A stretch of 64,000 bases of DNA from positions 2,784,008-2,848,007 of the forward strand of contig DS999531.1 of NCBI GenBank assembly GCA_000158135.1, in the 5' to 3' direction. This stretch comes from Rhodobacteraceae bacterium KLH11 (GTDB lineage: Bacteria; Pseudomonadota; Alphaproteobacteria; Rhodobacterales; Rhodobacteraceae). The notes below the pieces were generated by a model. The model saw only the letters and a list, made by a program, of their open reading frames with translations. It had not been told where the DNA came from and ran no database searches. The position numbers and the translations under genes were made by a program. Within the stretch, counting starts at the first letter, position 1. Every line of letters begins with the position of its first letter. Of this stretch, positions 26,631 through 37,918 are shown piece after piece.

Positions 26631-27163
26631 AGCTTGAGGCAATAATAAACCAGCCGGTCATCGAAACCGAGCGGTTCGATCTGCGCCCGTTGCGCCGGTC
26701 GGATATGGGTCTCATTGAACATTATGCAGGTGATGAGCGTGTGGCGCGCATGACGGCCTCGATCCCGTACCCGTTGCCACCGGGCTCGACCGAAGCGTTC
26801 GTGACGCGGGCAATGGCCGAGGATCGCGATGAAGATGTCTGGGCAATGGACGCCACCAAGGATGGCGGGCCGGAACTGATCGGCTTGATTTCTTTGACCC
26901 GGCTGGATCGCAACCAAACCGAAGTCAGCTACTGGGTTGCGCCTGTGTATTGGAATACCGGGGTGGCTTCGCTGGCCGTTGAAACGCTGGTAAACACCAA
27001 CCCGTTGGAAAATGCGACGATGTTTGCCAGCGTATTTCAGGACAATCCAGCCTCGGCGCGGGTGCTGACCCATTGCGGGTTCCAGTATCTGGGTGATGCG
27101 GAAACCTATTCGGTGGCGCGCGATGCGAATGTGCCCACCTGGACATATACAAAGAAACTCTGA
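26627..27163 (+). CDS. GNAT-family N-acetyltransferase (RimJ/RimL-like)
   Basis: A 178-residue acetyltransferase of the Acetyltransf_3 type. It opens with ETERFDLRPLRRSDM and has the acetyl-CoA region VSYWVAPVYWNTGVASLAVETLV and the closing FQDNPASARVLTHCGF(Q)YLG. The usual R/Q-x-x-G-x-G/A loop is degenerate here (VYWNTGVAS), a mild deviation. Substrate unknown; relatives acetylate ribosomal protein N-termini or small molecules. The start ATG is in the overlap with the LysE gene. Confidence 0.85.
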   Translation: MKLEAIINQPVIETERFDLRPLRRSDMGLIEHYAGDERVARMTASIPYPLPPGSTEAFVTRAMAEDRDEDVWAMDATKDGGPELIGLISLTRLDRNQTEVSYWVAPVYWNTGVASLAVETLVNTNPLENATMFASVFQDNPASARVLTHCGFQYLGDAETYSVARDANVPTWTYTKKL

Positions 27164-27191
27164 CTTGTGGCCGATGGGGCCTTTGCAGTAG

Positions 27192-29329
<2,138 letters not shown>

Positions 29330-29358
29330 TAGAACAGACCATCTGAAAGGCATCTGAG

Positions 29359-30621
29359 ATGAAAGATTTCGACAGTATTCCCAGCCTGATGGACGATCTT
29401 GGCAAACGGGCCAAAGGGGCCGCACGTGTGCTGGCCTTCGCCAGTGCCGAACGCAAGCACGCAGCGCTGATTGCAGCGGCTGATGCGGTCTGGGCCAACC
29501 GGTCAAAGATCATCGAGGCCAACCGGAAGGATATGGAATTCGGGCGCGACAAAGGTCTGAGCCCGGCCATGATGGATCGCCTGATGCTGGACGAGGCGCG
29601 TATTCAGGGAATGGTGGACGGTTTGCGCTCGGTCGCGGATCAGGCCGATCCGGTGGGCGAGGTTCTGGCCGAATGGGACAGGCCCTCGGGCCTGAATATC
29701 CAGCGCGTGCGCACGCCGCTGGGTGTCATCGGCGTGATCTATGAAAGCCGCCCGAATGTGACAGCCGATGCCGGTGCGCTCTGCCTGAAATCGGGCAACG
29801 CCGTGATCTTGCGGGGCGGGTCCGAGAGCTTTCATTCGTCAACTGCAATCCACGCCTGTCTTGTCGAAGGGTTGAAAGCGGCCAACCTGCCCGAAGATGC
29901 CATCCAGCTTATCCCCACGCGCGACCGTGCCGCCGTGCAAGAGCTTCTGACCATGACCGACTATGTGGATGTGATCGTTCCACGCGGCGGCAAGGGGCTT
30001 GTCGGGCTGGTTCAGCGCGAGGCGCGGGTGCCGGTTTTTGCCCATCTCGAAGGCATCGTGCATATCTATATCGACAAATCCGCTGACCTGCAGAAAACGC
30101 TGGATGTGGTGTTGAACGCAAAAACACGACGTACCGGTATTTGCGGTGCTGCCGAATGCCTTCTGGTGCATCAGGACGTGGCTGACACCCTGGGTCGCGA
30201 TGTTGTGGCGGCCCTGCGCGCGGCGGGTGTTGAGGTGCATGCCGAAGGCGCTCTGGCCAGTGATGATACGATACCGGCCACCAACGAGGATTGGGGCAAG
30301 GAGTTTCTTGACAGCATCATCGCGGCCAAACCCGTTGCAGATATTGAGGCCGCGATTGACCATATCAGCACCTATGGCTCCAGCCATACCGATTGCATCA
30401 TGGCCGAGGATCCTGCTGCCGTCGCGATGTTCTTTGAACGGCTCGACAGCGCCATTCTGATGCACAATGCCTCAACCCAGTTTGCCGATGGTGGCGAATT
30501 TGGGATGGGGGCCGAGATCGGGATCGCCACAGGCAAGATGCATGCGCGCGGCCCGGTCGGGGCGGCACAGCTGACCAGCTTCAAGTATCTGGTACGCGGA
30601 GACGGTACGACGCGCGCCTAA
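29359..30621 (+). CDS. proA: Gamma-glutamyl phosphate reductase
   Basis: A 420-residue aldehyde-dehydrogenase-fold enzyme reducing glutamyl 5-phosphate to glutamate semialdehyde with NADPH, the second step of proline synthesis. Motifs visible are [35 protein letters not shown], the catalytic cysteine in [17 protein letters not shown], and the closing [19 protein letters not shown]. It follows proB by 29 bases. It ends in a four-base overlap with the convergent chpT stop. Confidence 0.95.
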   Translation: MKDFDSIPSLMDDLGKRAKGAARVLAFASAERKHAALIAAADAVWANRSKIIEANRKDMEFGRDKGLSPAMMDRLMLDEARIQGMVDGLRSVADQADPVGEVLAEWDRPSGLNIQRVRTPLGVIGVIYESRPNVTADAGALCLKSGNAVILRGGSESFHSSTAIHACLVEGLKAANLPEDAIQLIPTRDRAAVQELLTMTDYVDVIVPRGGKGLVGLVQREARVPVFAHLEGIVHIYIDKSADLQKTLDVVLNAKTRRTGICGAAECLLVHQDVADTLGRDVVAALRAAGVEVHAEGALASDDTIPATNEDWGKEFLDSIIAAKPVADIEAAIDHISTYGSSHTDCIMAEDPAAVAMFFERLDSAILMHNASTQFADGGEFGMGAEIGIATGKMHARGPVGAAQLTSFKYLVRGDGTTRA

Positions 30622-31214
30622 AAGCGCAGCGTTACACGGGTTGCAGTCGTTTCAACTGCAACCCTGCGCCCCATCGGTGCCGCAGCTTCGGGCAAAAGCG
30701 CAAATTGCACCTGTGCCGGGCTGACCTTTTCGGCGAAGCATCCGTTTGCCACACCTTTCCAGAGGCCGCTATCAAGGCTCAGTTTGTCGGCCATTCCGGT
30801 TACCGTCCAGGCATCGCTCCGGACGGTGATCTCAACCTCGCCACCAAACGGCATCGCGCTTTCGCAGCACATCAAAGCCAGAAAGGCGAGCTTGACCTGA
30901 TTGCGCGGCACAGGCTCCGTCAGGGTCCAGACGATCCGGACACGCCCGGCGCGTTCGACATCCTTCAAAAGCTCAACCACCTCAGCCCGCCCCAGCGGCT
31001 GATCGCTTGCAGCCCCGAAGGCCACGCGAAAGAACCGTATCCGCGCCCCGGCGCTGCCGACACTGCCCGAGATCAGCTCCATCTCGGGGCCCTTGACCGC
31101 GCCAACCATCTCCAACAGCTCCAACCCGTTGGTGATTGCGCCGATCGGGCTGATCAGATCATGACAGATCCGGGAACCGATCAACTCGGCAAGGTTGACG
31201 TCTGATGCGCCCAT
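30618..31214 (-). CDS. chpT: Histidine phosphotransferase ChpT
   Basis: A 198-residue ChpT that relays phosphate from CckA to CtrA and CpdR in alphaproteobacterial cell-cycle control. The phosphorylated His18 is in [22 protein letters not shown], and residues 90-198 form the degenerate HATPase-like domain. I chose the ATG at 31214, preceded by GGAGG; the frame stays open much further upstream but only through the divergent gene. It is divergent from the DUF3553 gene, with only 43 bases between start codons. A CtrA box elsewhere in the window agrees with a functional pathway. Confidence 0.88.
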   Translation of the reverse strand: MGASDVNLAELIGSRICHDLISPIGAITNGLELLEMVGAVKGPEMELISGSVGSAGARIRFFRVAFGAASDQPLGRAEVVELLKDVERAGRVRIVWTLTEPVPRNQVKLAFLALMCCESAMPFGGEVEITVRSDAWTVTGMADKLSLDSGLWKGVANGCFAEKVSPAQVQFALLPEAAAPMGRRVAVETTATRVTLRF

Positions 31215-31257
31215 GCGTACCTCCTGCTGCATCTGCCGCAGGAGCCGGAGCCCCGAT

Positions 31258-31440
31258 ATGACAGATCTCAATGCCATTCTTGCACCGGGCATGTATGTCC
31301 GCCACCCCGATTTCCCCGATTGGGGCGTTGGACAGGTGCAGTCCAACATCGCAGGCAAGATCACCGTTAACTTTCGCGAGCAGGGGAAAGTGGTAATCGA
31401 CGGAACACGCATAGCCCTGATGCCGGTCTTTGATCCGTGA
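31258..31440 (+). CDS. DUF3553 domain protein
   Basis: A 60-residue protein, MTDLNAILAPGMYVRHPD through IALMPVFDP, of the DUF3553 family: a small beta-barrel-like fold with PDWGVGQVQS and VNFREQGKVVI, resembling the SH3-like domains found at the C-terminus of UvrD/PcrA helicases and CarD. It may bind protein or nucleic acid; function is unknown. It is divergent from chpT, with both ribosome binding sites inside a 43-base spacer, and GGAG precedes the ATG. Confidence 0.8.
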   Translation: MTDLNAILAPGMYVRHPDFPDWGVGQVQSNIAGKITVNFREQGKVVIDGTRIALMPVFDP

Positions 31441-31544
31441 AACTGGTTTAGGAAAGGTTAACAACCACGCCGAAACCTGCGCATATTGCCTTCGCATGGC
31501 CAACTGGGGTATCAGCGCGCAATGCACAAAACGGATCACCCCTG

Positions 31545-32300
31545 ATGGCAACTGCAGGCCCTTCTTTTACCGTCAAACTTGCCAGTACCGAGGCCGAGCT
31601 GGAAGCTGCACAACGGCTGCGATATGATGTGTTTGTGCGCGAACTGGGCGGCGGTGGCGCATTGGTGGATCATGAGGCAGGCCTCGAAAAAGACCGGTTC
31701 GATCCCTGTTTTGATCACATGCTCGCAATCGACGATTCGACGGGGGAAACCATAGGGGTTTACCGCCTGCTGCCCGGTGATCGTGCTGCCGAGCTGGGGC
31801 AATTTTATTCGGAAGATGAATATGACCTGACGGTTCTCAAGCAAAGCGGCCGTAAACTGCTGGAGCTTGGCCGATCCTGCCTGCACCCCGACTATCGCGG
31901 CGGCACGGCGATGTATCACCTGTGGAACGGGCTCGCCGCTTATGTGGCCGAGCGTCAGATCGATATTCTGTTCGGCGTTGCCAGTTTCCACGGCACGGAT
32001 GTGCAGGATCTGGCCCAGCCGCTGTCGATGCTGCATCATAATCACCTGGCACCGCCGGATCTGCGGGTACGGGCGCAGCCGGCTGTTTTTCAAGCGATGG
32101 ACCTTGTCAGCCCCGATGCGCTGGATCGGCGTGCGGCAATGGTGCAGGTGCCGTCGCTGATCAAAGCCTATCTGCGCCTTGGCGGTTTTGTGGGCGAGGG
32201 GGCCTATATCGACCATGCCTTCAACACAACCGATGTCTGCCTGATCCTCGATACCGCGCGGATGAACGAGCGCCAGCGCCGCATCTATGGCGGAGCATGA
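31545..32300 (+). CDS. olsB: L-ornithine N-acyltransferase OlsB
   Basis: A 251-residue acyltransferase that transfers a 3-hydroxyacyl chain from acyl carrier protein to ornithine, giving lyso-ornithine lipid. Features are the GNAT-like AEAQRLRYDVFVRELG-type opening (here LEAAQRLRYDVFVRELGGGG), FDHMLAIDDSTGETIGVYRLL, and the core LLELGRSCLHPDYRGGTAMYHLW. It overlaps olsA by 14 bases, giving the phosphorus-free lipid pathway in one unit. Spacer 31441-31544 holds a near-match to a CtrA box (TTTA-N7-TTAAC at 31447) and no Pho box that I can see. Confidence 0.92.
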   Translation: MATAGPSFTVKLASTEAELEAAQRLRYDVFVRELGGGGALVDHEAGLEKDRFDPCFDHMLAIDDSTGETIGVYRLLPGDRAAELGQFYSEDEYDLTVLKQSGRKLLELGRSCLHPDYRGGTAMYHLWNGLAAYVAERQIDILFGVASFHGTDVQDLAQPLSMLHHNHLAPPDLRVRAQPAVFQAMDLVSPDALDRRAAMVQVPSLIKAYLRLGGFVGEGAYIDHAFNTTDVCLILDTARMNERQRRIYGGA

Positions 32301-33138
32301 TCCGGTGAGCGACCCGTCATGGCAAAGCGAGGATGCGCCTGATCCGGTTCAGCTTGGCCTGTTTGGCTGGCTGCTTGTTCTCTTGCGCGGGCTGCCGCTT
32401 GCGATTCTCGTATTTGGCGGCTTGCTCATTCTGTTGATCATTCGGCTGTTCGAGCGCCCGCTTTACGGTGTGCGCCGTCCCATCACTCCGTTCATTTCCC
32501 AGTTCGTCTGCCGAAATGCCTTTCGCATATTGGGCGTTGGCCTTCGCAGTACCGGAGAGCTGATGCACGAACGCGGCGCGGTGGTTGCGAACCATACATC
32601 GTGGCTGGACATTTTCGCCCTGAACGCCCGCAAAAGGGTTTATTTCGTGTCCAAGGCGGAAGTTGCGAACTGGCCGGGCATCGGCTGGCTGGCCCGCGCG
32701 ACCGGCACGGTCTTTATCGACCGGGATCGCAGAAAGGCGCGCGAGCAGACACTGATATTCGAAGAACGCCTGAAAGCCGGTCATAAACTTTTGTTCTTCC
32801 CCGAAGGCACATCGACCGATGGGTTGCGCGTTTTGCCATTTAAAACAACACTTTTTGCGGCATTCTTCACCGAAGAACTGCGTGATTTCATGTATGTTCA
32901 GCCGGTTTCAGTGATCTTTCACGCCCCTGTCGGTCAGCCAGACCGCTTCTATGGATGGTGGGGCGATATGGATTTCGGGCCGCATCTGCTCAAGACCCTG
33001 GGCGCGCGCCGACAGGGATGGGTCGAGCTGATCTATCACGCGCCTGCCAAAGTCAGCGATTTTGAAAACCGCAAGGTGCTGGCGGCACATTGCGAGGATG
33101 CCGTGCGCCATGCGCACACGCTGGCGCGGGCATCGTAA
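32287..33138 (+). CDS. olsA: Lyso-ornithine lipid O-acyltransferase OlsA (PlsC family)
   Basis: A 283-residue membrane-associated 1-acyl-glycerol-3-phosphate acyltransferase-like enzyme. A hydrophobic segment (residues 25-53) anchors it. The catalytic HX4D motif is H103-TSWL-D108, and the glycerophosphate-site-like motif FPEGTSTDG follows at about 175. Its overlap with olsB assigns it as the second enzyme of ornithine lipid synthesis. Lipid A or phosphatidic acid acylation is the less likely alternative. Downstream a weak AT-rich hairpin (33152-33169) followed by TTTTTT may terminate the unit. Confidence 0.9.
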   Translation: MAEHDPVSDPSWQSEDAPDPVQLGLFGWLLVLLRGLPLAILVFGGLLILLIIRLFERPLYGVRRPITPFISQFVCRNAFRILGVGLRSTGELMHERGAVVANHTSWLDIFALNARKRVYFVSKAEVANWPGIGWLARATGTVFIDRDRRKAREQTLIFEERLKAGHKLLFFPEGTSTDGLRVLPFKTTLFAAFFTEELRDFMYVQPVSVIFHAPVGQPDRFYGWWGDMDFGPHLLKTLGARRQGWVELIYHAPAKVSDFENRKVLAAHCEDAVRHAHTLARAS

Positions 33139-33176
33139 AACATTACGCCTGATCATAAAGTTTTATGATTTTTTCC

Positions 33177-33205
33177 TTGTAGCGCGCGCCGCACTGCCTT
33201 ATACG
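33177..33205 (+). promoter_or_regulatory. Putative sigma-70 promoter for rpsB-tsf
   Basis: TTGTAG (33177-33182), 17-base spacer, TATACG (33200-33205), 125 bases before the rpsB start. A bulged hairpin with a following CTTTTT (33216-33243) lies just downstream in the leader and might allow attenuation. Confidence 0.5.
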
Positions 33206-33329
33206 CGCGCCATTCAAACCCGCAGGCGGGGTTTGGGCTTTTTGAGGGAGACATCCTTATCTGGCCCGCCGGTTGGAGCATCCGCTTCTTTCACCCCCGC
33301 CGAGGCGTAAACCGGAAAAGGAAAATTGC

Positions 33330-34133
33330 ATGGCTCTTCCCGAGTTCTCCATGCGTCAGCTGCTGGAAGCTGGCGTTCACTTTGGTCACCAGACACAGCG
33401 TTGGAATCCCCGCATGGGCCCGTTCATCTACGGCTCGCGCAATGGCATCCACATCATGGACCTGACCCAGACCGTTCCGATGCTGGATCAGGCGCTGCAG
33501 GCGGTTCGTGACACCGTTGCAAAAGGTGGCCGCGTTCTGTTCGTTGGCACCAAGCGTCAGGCAGCGCAGCCGATCGCAGATGCGGCTGAAAAGTCGGCTC
33601 AGTACTACATGAACCACCGCTGGCTGGGCGGCACGCTGACCAACTGGAAAACTGTTTCCCAGTCGATCAACCGTCTGAACCAGATTGATGAGGCGATGGA
33701 ATCGGGTGCCGAAGGCCTGACCAAGAAAGAGCGTCTGGGCATGGAGCGTGACCAGCAGAAGCTGCAGGCGTCGCTGGGCGGTATCCGCGAGATGGGCGGC
33801 GTACCTGATCTGCTGTTCGTCATCGACGTCAAGAAAGAAGCACTGGCCATCGCCGAAGCCAACAAGCTGGGCATCCCGGTTGTGGCTGTGGTTGACACCA
33901 ACTGCTCGCCCGATGGTGTGGATTACATCATCCCCGGCAACGACGACGCCGCGCGCGCAATCGCTCTGTACTGCGATCTGGCCGCGCGTGCTGCTCTGGA
34001 CGGTATGACCGCTCAGATGGGGGCCGCTGGCGTTGACCTGGGCGCTTTTGAGGAAGCTCCGGTAGAAGAAGTGGTTGCTGAAGAAGCGCCCACAGCAGAA
34101 GAAGCCGCGCCGGAAGCCAAAGCCGAAGCGTAA
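33330..34133 (+). CDS. rpsB: Small ribosomal subunit protein uS2
   Basis: A 267-residue uS2. [29 protein letters not shown] opens the protein; [12 protein letters not shown] and [19 protein letters not shown] follow. The C-terminus adds about 20 acidic Glu/Ala residues ([20 protein letters not shown]), as often seen in alphaproteobacteria. The ATG at 33330 follows GGAAAAGGAAAA. It is paired with tsf as usual, with a hairpin in the spacer. Confidence 0.96.
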   Translation: MALPEFSMRQLLEAGVHFGHQTQRWNPRMGPFIYGSRNGIHIMDLTQTVPMLDQALQAVRDTVAKGGRVLFVGTKRQAAQPIADAAEKSAQYYMNHRWLGGTLTNWKTVSQSINRLNQIDEAMESGAEGLTKKERLGMERDQQKLQASLGGIREMGGVPDLLFVIDVKKEALAIAEANKLGIPVVAVVDTNCSPDGVDYIIPGNDDAARAIALYCDLAARAALDGMTAQMGAAGVDLGAFEEAPVEEVVAEEAPTAEEAAPEAKAEA

Positions 34134-34157
34134 GCTGCCCGTCACGTAAATGACATA

Positions 34158-34180
34158 TGGGGCAAGGTAGACCTGCCCCA
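34158..34180 (+). terminator. Hairpin in the rpsB-tsf spacer
   Basis: A seven-bp stem (TGGGGCA / TGCCCCA) lies 24 bases after the rpsB stop, followed by AATTCCG. T-run is poor, so it is probably an attenuator that sets the rpsB to tsf ratio. Confidence 0.4.
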
Positions 34181-34209
34181 ATTCCGTTTGAATTGAGGAG
34201 AGCCAAAAG

Positions 34210-35085
34210 ATGGCAATCACAGCAGCAATGGTTAAAGAACTGCGCGACTCGACCGGCGCAGGCATGATGGACGCAAAAAAAGCGCTGACCGAAACCGGCG
34301 GCAACATGGACGAAGCCGTTGACTGGCTGCGGACCAAAGGTCTGGCCAAAGCGGCCAAGAAATCCGGCCGCACCGCGGCCGAAGGTCTGGTTGCAGTGCA
34401 CGTAGACGGTGGCAACGGTGTTGCTGTCGAAGTGAACTCGGAAACCGACTTTGTCGCGAAAAACGGCGAGTTTCAGGAAATGGTCGGCAAAATTGCCTAC
34501 GCGGCTGAAGGTGTTGACGATGTTGACGCGCTGCTGGCTGCTGATCTGGGTGGCAAATCCGTTGCTGACACCCTGACCGACAAGATCGCCACCATTGGCG
34601 AAAACATGTCGGTGCGCCGTATGTCCAAACTGTCGGGCGACACTGTTGTATCTTATGTCCACAACGCAGCCACCAACGGTATGGGTAAAATCGGCGTTCT
34701 GGTTGCGCTGTCGGGTGGGGATGAGACCATCGGCAAGCAGGTTGCGATGCATATCGCGGCACAGAACCCGGCGGCCCTGTCCGAAGCGGACATGGACCCG
34801 GCTGTTGTCGAGAAGGAAAAGCAGGTGCAGATGGATATCGCCCGCGAATCCGGCAAGCCCGAGCAGGTGATCGAAAAAATGATCGTCGGCCGCATGAAGA
34901 AATTTGTTGCGGAATCGACCCTGCTGAACCAGCAGTTCGTTGTGAACCCCGATCTGACCGTCGAAGCCGCAGCCAAAGAGGCTGGCGCAACGATCACCGG
35001 TTTTGTCCGTATGGAAGTTGGCGAAGGCATCGTGGTGGAAAAAGAAGACTTTGCCGCCGAAGTTGCCAAGGCAGCCCAGGGCTAA
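34210..35085 (+). CDS. tsf: Elongation factor Ts
   Basis: A 291-residue nucleotide exchange factor for EF-Tu. The UBA-like N-terminus ([20 protein letters not shown]), the conserved [12 protein letters not shown] stretch that contacts EF-Tu, and the repeated dimerisation domain ([31 protein letters not shown]) are present. It follows rpsB with GAGGAGAG before the ATG, and is ended by a strong terminator. Confidence 0.96.
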   Translation: MAITAAMVKELRDSTGAGMMDAKKALTETGGNMDEAVDWLRTKGLAKAAKKSGRTAAEGLVAVHVDGGNGVAVEVNSETDFVAKNGEFQEMVGKIAYAAEGVDDVDALLAADLGGKSVADTLTDKIATIGENMSVRRMSKLSGDTVVSYVHNAATNGMGKIGVLVALSGGDETIGKQVAMHIAAQNPAALSEADMDPAVVEKEKQVQMDIARESGKPEQVIEKMIVGRMKKFVAESTLLNQQFVVNPDLTVEAAAKEAGATITGFVRMEVGEGIVVEKEDFAAEVAKAAQG

Positions 35086-35127
35086 GGCCAAACTATCGCA
35101 GCCTCAGAGGGGCTGCGGATACTTTAC

Positions 35128-35160
35128 AAACCCGGTTGCATCACGCAGCCGGGTTTTTCT
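35128..35160 (+). terminator. Intrinsic terminator after tsf
   Basis: A 12-bp stem (AAACCCGGTTGC with GCAGCCGGGTTT, one G-T pair, loop ATCAC) is followed by TTCTTTT. A smaller hairpin CGCAGCC/GGCTGCG precedes it. Beyond it, 35161-35465 has one more 10-bp palindrome (35217-35226 with 35247-35256, 20-base loop) and no supported gene. Confidence 0.88.
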
Positions 35161-35465
35161 TTTATGCGAAAACTGCTGATCGCCCGCGGAACAGTCTTGC
35201 AAGGAAGGTTGGGGATTGAGGGGCCCCGCTATGATGGGGATGGACAGGGCCCCTCAAAAATTCCGACAACAAGACGCGGACGAATAGACGCCTCAAAGTC
35301 AGAGCGATCAGAGAGCTTTGGTATCACAAAGATCAGATCAAAACGTTCCCTGGCTAAAGCCACCACTCACGGAACATGACCAATTTGCAATTTTAGAGAG
35401 AGATTCGGAAAGTCATGTATTCCTTACCTTAGGTCAATCTGACGCAGTATCGCGTCAAAACAGGA

Positions 35466-36218
35466 TCAGGCTTCCATTACGAACATCTGATTCTGCAGCG
35501 CTGCCTTCAAGACAGCCTGTGCCGTGGTTTCAACCGAAAGCGCCTCACGCGCCAGGCGCAGGTGTTTTTCGACCGTGGCTGCTGTCAGCCCCATCAGCAG
35601 GGCGATATCCTGCGTGGTCTTCCCGTCCCCCACCCATTGCAGAGCTTCGCGCTGGCGTTTTGTCAGGGCGCGGTTAGGCGCATGATAGGGCAGGGTCAGG
35701 ATTTTCAGATGGGCGACATTGTTCATCAGCAGGATATCGTCCCCATGCTTGTCCCAGACCCCATTCACCTCTTTCTGGCTGCTGTTGCGTGCCGCCAGCG
35801 ATATCGCGCCTTTGGTCCGCATCGAAACCGAGGTGAAGCTGACCGTATAACCCACTGTTGTATCGAAGGATTTGTTGAATTCGTATACTTTGCGTTCTTC
35901 CGGCGACATGACGCCGCTGGACATCATATCGTGGATCATGCTCCAGCTTGCAGCACCTTCGTTATCCAACGCCCATTTCAGCATCGGGGCATGAAAATAA
36001 AGCCCGGACCGCAAAAACCCATCCAGATAGTCTTTGCAATGGTTGCTCAAAATCACAAAATCTTCGGGATCACCCAACGAAGTTGCGGTCCGATACTGGG
36101 TATAGCCATAGAGTAAGCGGTCAAACCCGAATTTTGCCATCTGACGGCAATGCGCATCCCAAAGCTCTTCCAGCGTTTTGGTGTAACTGAGAAAGTTGAG
36201 ATACTCGTTGAGGGTCAT
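35466..36218 (-). CDS. LuxR-family transcriptional regulator with autoinducer-binding-like domain
   Basis: A 250-residue regulator. Residues 10-165 resemble the acyl-homoserine-lactone-binding domain, and residues 180-240 form the LuxR helix-turn-helix (ALTKRQREALQWVGDGKTTQDIALLMGLTAATVEKHL). The canonical Asp-Pro ligand pair seems replaced by Ala-Pro (YFHAPMLKW), and the Trp57-like position is not obvious, so binding of acyl-homoserine lactone is doubtful. No luxI is in the window, so this is a solo regulator. It overlaps the aroQ stop by four bases (ATGA) and is likely co-transcribed with it. Confidence 0.85.
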   Translation of the reverse strand: MTLNEYLNFLSYTKTLEELWDAHCRQMAKFGFDRLLYGYTQYRTATSLGDPEDFVILSNHCKDYLDGFLRSGLYFHAPMLKWALDNEGAASWSMIHDMMSSGVMSPEERKVYEFNKSFDTTVGYTVSFTSVSMRTKGAISLAARNSSQKEVNGVWDKHGDDILLMNNVAHLKILTLPYHAPNRALTKRQREALQWVGDGKTTQDIALLMGLTAATVEKHLRLAREALSVETTAQAVLKAALQNQMFVMEA

Positions 36219-36664
36219 CCTGCGCCTTTCTCGGCCAGATGAGCCGCAAGAGCGTCCAGCGCCATAACATAGCTTTGCGCCCCAAACCCGCAGATCTGGC
36301 CGAGAGCGACAGCCGCGATATAGGATTTGTGCCGAAACGGTTCCCGGGCGTGGATATTCGACAGGTGAACCTCGACCAACGGCACTTCGGCTGAGGCGAT
36401 CGCATCCATCAACGCAACCGATGTATGCGTATACGCGCCCGCGTTCAGAACGATACCATCCTGTGTGCCACGCGCCGCGTGGATCGCATCAATCAGCGCA
36501 CCTTCATGGTTTGACTGGAAATGCGTGACGGTCTGCCCCAGGGATTGACCATGTGAGATACACAGGTCTTCGACCATCTTCAAAGTCGTGGATCCATAGA
36601 CCTCGGGCTGCCGTGTGCCCAGCATGTTCAGGTTCGGGCCATTCAGAACCAGTATGTTATGCAT
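36215..36664 (-). CDS. aroQ: 3-dehydroquinate dehydratase, type II
   Basis: A 149-residue type II enzyme of the shikimate pathway converting 3-dehydroquinate to 3-dehydroshikimate. The opening LNGPNLNMLGTRQPEVYG carries the catalytic Tyr23, NAGAYTHTS is the substrate-binding loop, and His100 is in EVHLSNIHAREPFR. The ATG starts the family N-terminus. Its stop overlaps the LuxR-type gene, an unusual partner, since aroQ is often next to accB-accC. Confidence 0.94.
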   Translation of the reverse strand: MHNILVLNGPNLNMLGTRQPEVYGSTTLKMVEDLCISHGQSLGQTVTHFQSNHEGALIDAIHAARGTQDGIVLNAGAYTHTSVALMDAIASAEVPLVEVHLSNIHAREPFRHKSYIAAVALGQICGFGAQSYVMALDALAAHLAEKGAG

Positions 36665-36796
36665 CTTCTACCTGTCCCCATCTTCCTTTTTTGTCATAAA
36701 CCCGAAACTGTGATGCGTCCAGCGGCCATGACGCCTTTGGGGAGAACTGTTGTTTTATATGTGGGTTTAAGGCGCTGGTTCAGATTCTGCTGCCAT

Positions 36797-37798
36797 TTAC
36801 ATATCGCCCATCGTGACCACAACTTTTCCGCGAGCTTCCCGCCGGTCCAGCAGACCAATAGCCTCGGCAGCGCGCGTCAGCGGGAACCGGGCGCTGATCC
36901 GGGGGGCAAGCTTTCGCTGGCCATACAACCTGAACAGCTCTTGCATATTCCGGGCATGACCTGCCGGATCGCGAAACACGGATGCGCCCCAAAACACGCC
37001 GGTGATCTGGCAGCCTTTGAGCAAGGGCAGGTTCAATGGGATGCTGGGGATGCCGGCAGGAAACCCGACAACCAGATAGCGCCCGCCCCAGGCGATGCTC
37101 CGCAAGGCGGGTTCGGCATAATCTCCGCCAACCGCGTCATAGACCACATCGGCACCGTCCCCTCCGGCCAGCGCCTTGATCCGGGCCGACAGGGCCTTTT
37201 GCGCCGCACGGTCCAGTTCGCGCGGATAGATCAGGGTTTCATCGGCCCCGAGCTCCTGACAAAACGTGGCTTTGTGTTCGGATGACACCGCGGCAATCAC
37301 CCGCGCGCCCATGGCTTTGGCCAGTTCGATGGCGGCAGAGCCTACGCCCCCTGCGGCACCAAGGATCAGCACCGTCTCACCCGCTTGCAGGTTCGCGCGG
37401 TCCTTGAGGGCATGATAGGACGTGCCGTAGGTAAAGATAAAACACGCCGCATCCTCAAACGGCATGGCATCCGGGATTTTGACCGCCGTCGAAGATTTGA
37501 GCGTCAGATGCGTGGCAAAACCCCCATGCCCCGTAAGCGCCAGCACCCGGTCGCCGGGGGCGAAATCAGCAACACCTTCGCCGACCGAGAGGACCTCGCC
37601 CGCGATCTCACCGCCGGGCGCAAAGGGGCGGGGCGGTTTGATCTGATAGAGATCCCGGATCATCAGCGTATCGGGAAAATTCACGCCAGCGGCCCGGACA
37701 CGAACCAGAATTTCACCTCTTGCTGGTGTCGGATCGGGCAGGGTGGTCAGTTCCAGTGTTTCCGGACCACCCGGTGTGACGCTAAGTAATGCCTGCAT
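36797..37798 (-). CDS. Zinc-independent NADPH:quinone oxidoreductase-type MDR protein
   Basis: A 333-residue medium-chain dehydrogenase/reductase of the Qor class. The N-terminal GroES-like domain (VRAAGVNFPDTLMIRDLYQIK) lacks zinc ligands, and the NADPH site is VLILGAAGGVGSAAIELAKAMGA. It is close to human TP53I3/bacterial NADPH:quinone oxidoreductases acting on quinones or enones. The ATG at 37798 follows GAGGGGC; an upstream in-frame start would add 18 residues. Divergent from the SDR gene at 37919. Confidence 0.85.
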   Translation of the reverse strand: MQALLSVTPGGPETLELTTLPDPTPARGEILVRVRAAGVNFPDTLMIRDLYQIKPPRPFAPGGEIAGEVLSVGEGVADFAPGDRVLALTGHGGFATHLTLKSSTAVKIPDAMPFEDAACFIFTYGTSYHALKDRANLQAGETVLILGAAGGVGSAAIELAKAMGARVIAAVSSEHKATFCQELGADETLIYPRELDRAAQKALSARIKALAGGDGADVVYDAVGGDYAEPALRSIAWGGRYLVVGFPAGIPSIPLNLPLLKGCQITGVFWGASVFRDPAGHARNMQELFRLYGQRKLAPRISARFPLTRAAEAIGLLDRREARGKVVVTMGDM

Positions 37799-37918
37799 GT
37801 GCCCCTCTTGCCCCTTGCTTCGCCGAGGTTGAAATCGTTGGATTATAGGCAAGCATTGTCAAGAAGATGACCCGACACTTGCCGCAACGGTATGCTGTGG
37901 CCGCCTGAAGGAGAGCCC

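Noticed and set aside
33216-33243. Terminator hairpin in the rpsB leader
   Set aside because: The stem has a bulge and the hairpin would start a few bases after the predicted transcription start, so I mention it as possible attenuation rather than list a terminator.
35164-35379. 71-codon frame after the tsf terminator
   Set aside because: Starts inside the T-rich tail of the terminator with no ribosome binding site, and the codon pattern is not gene-like.
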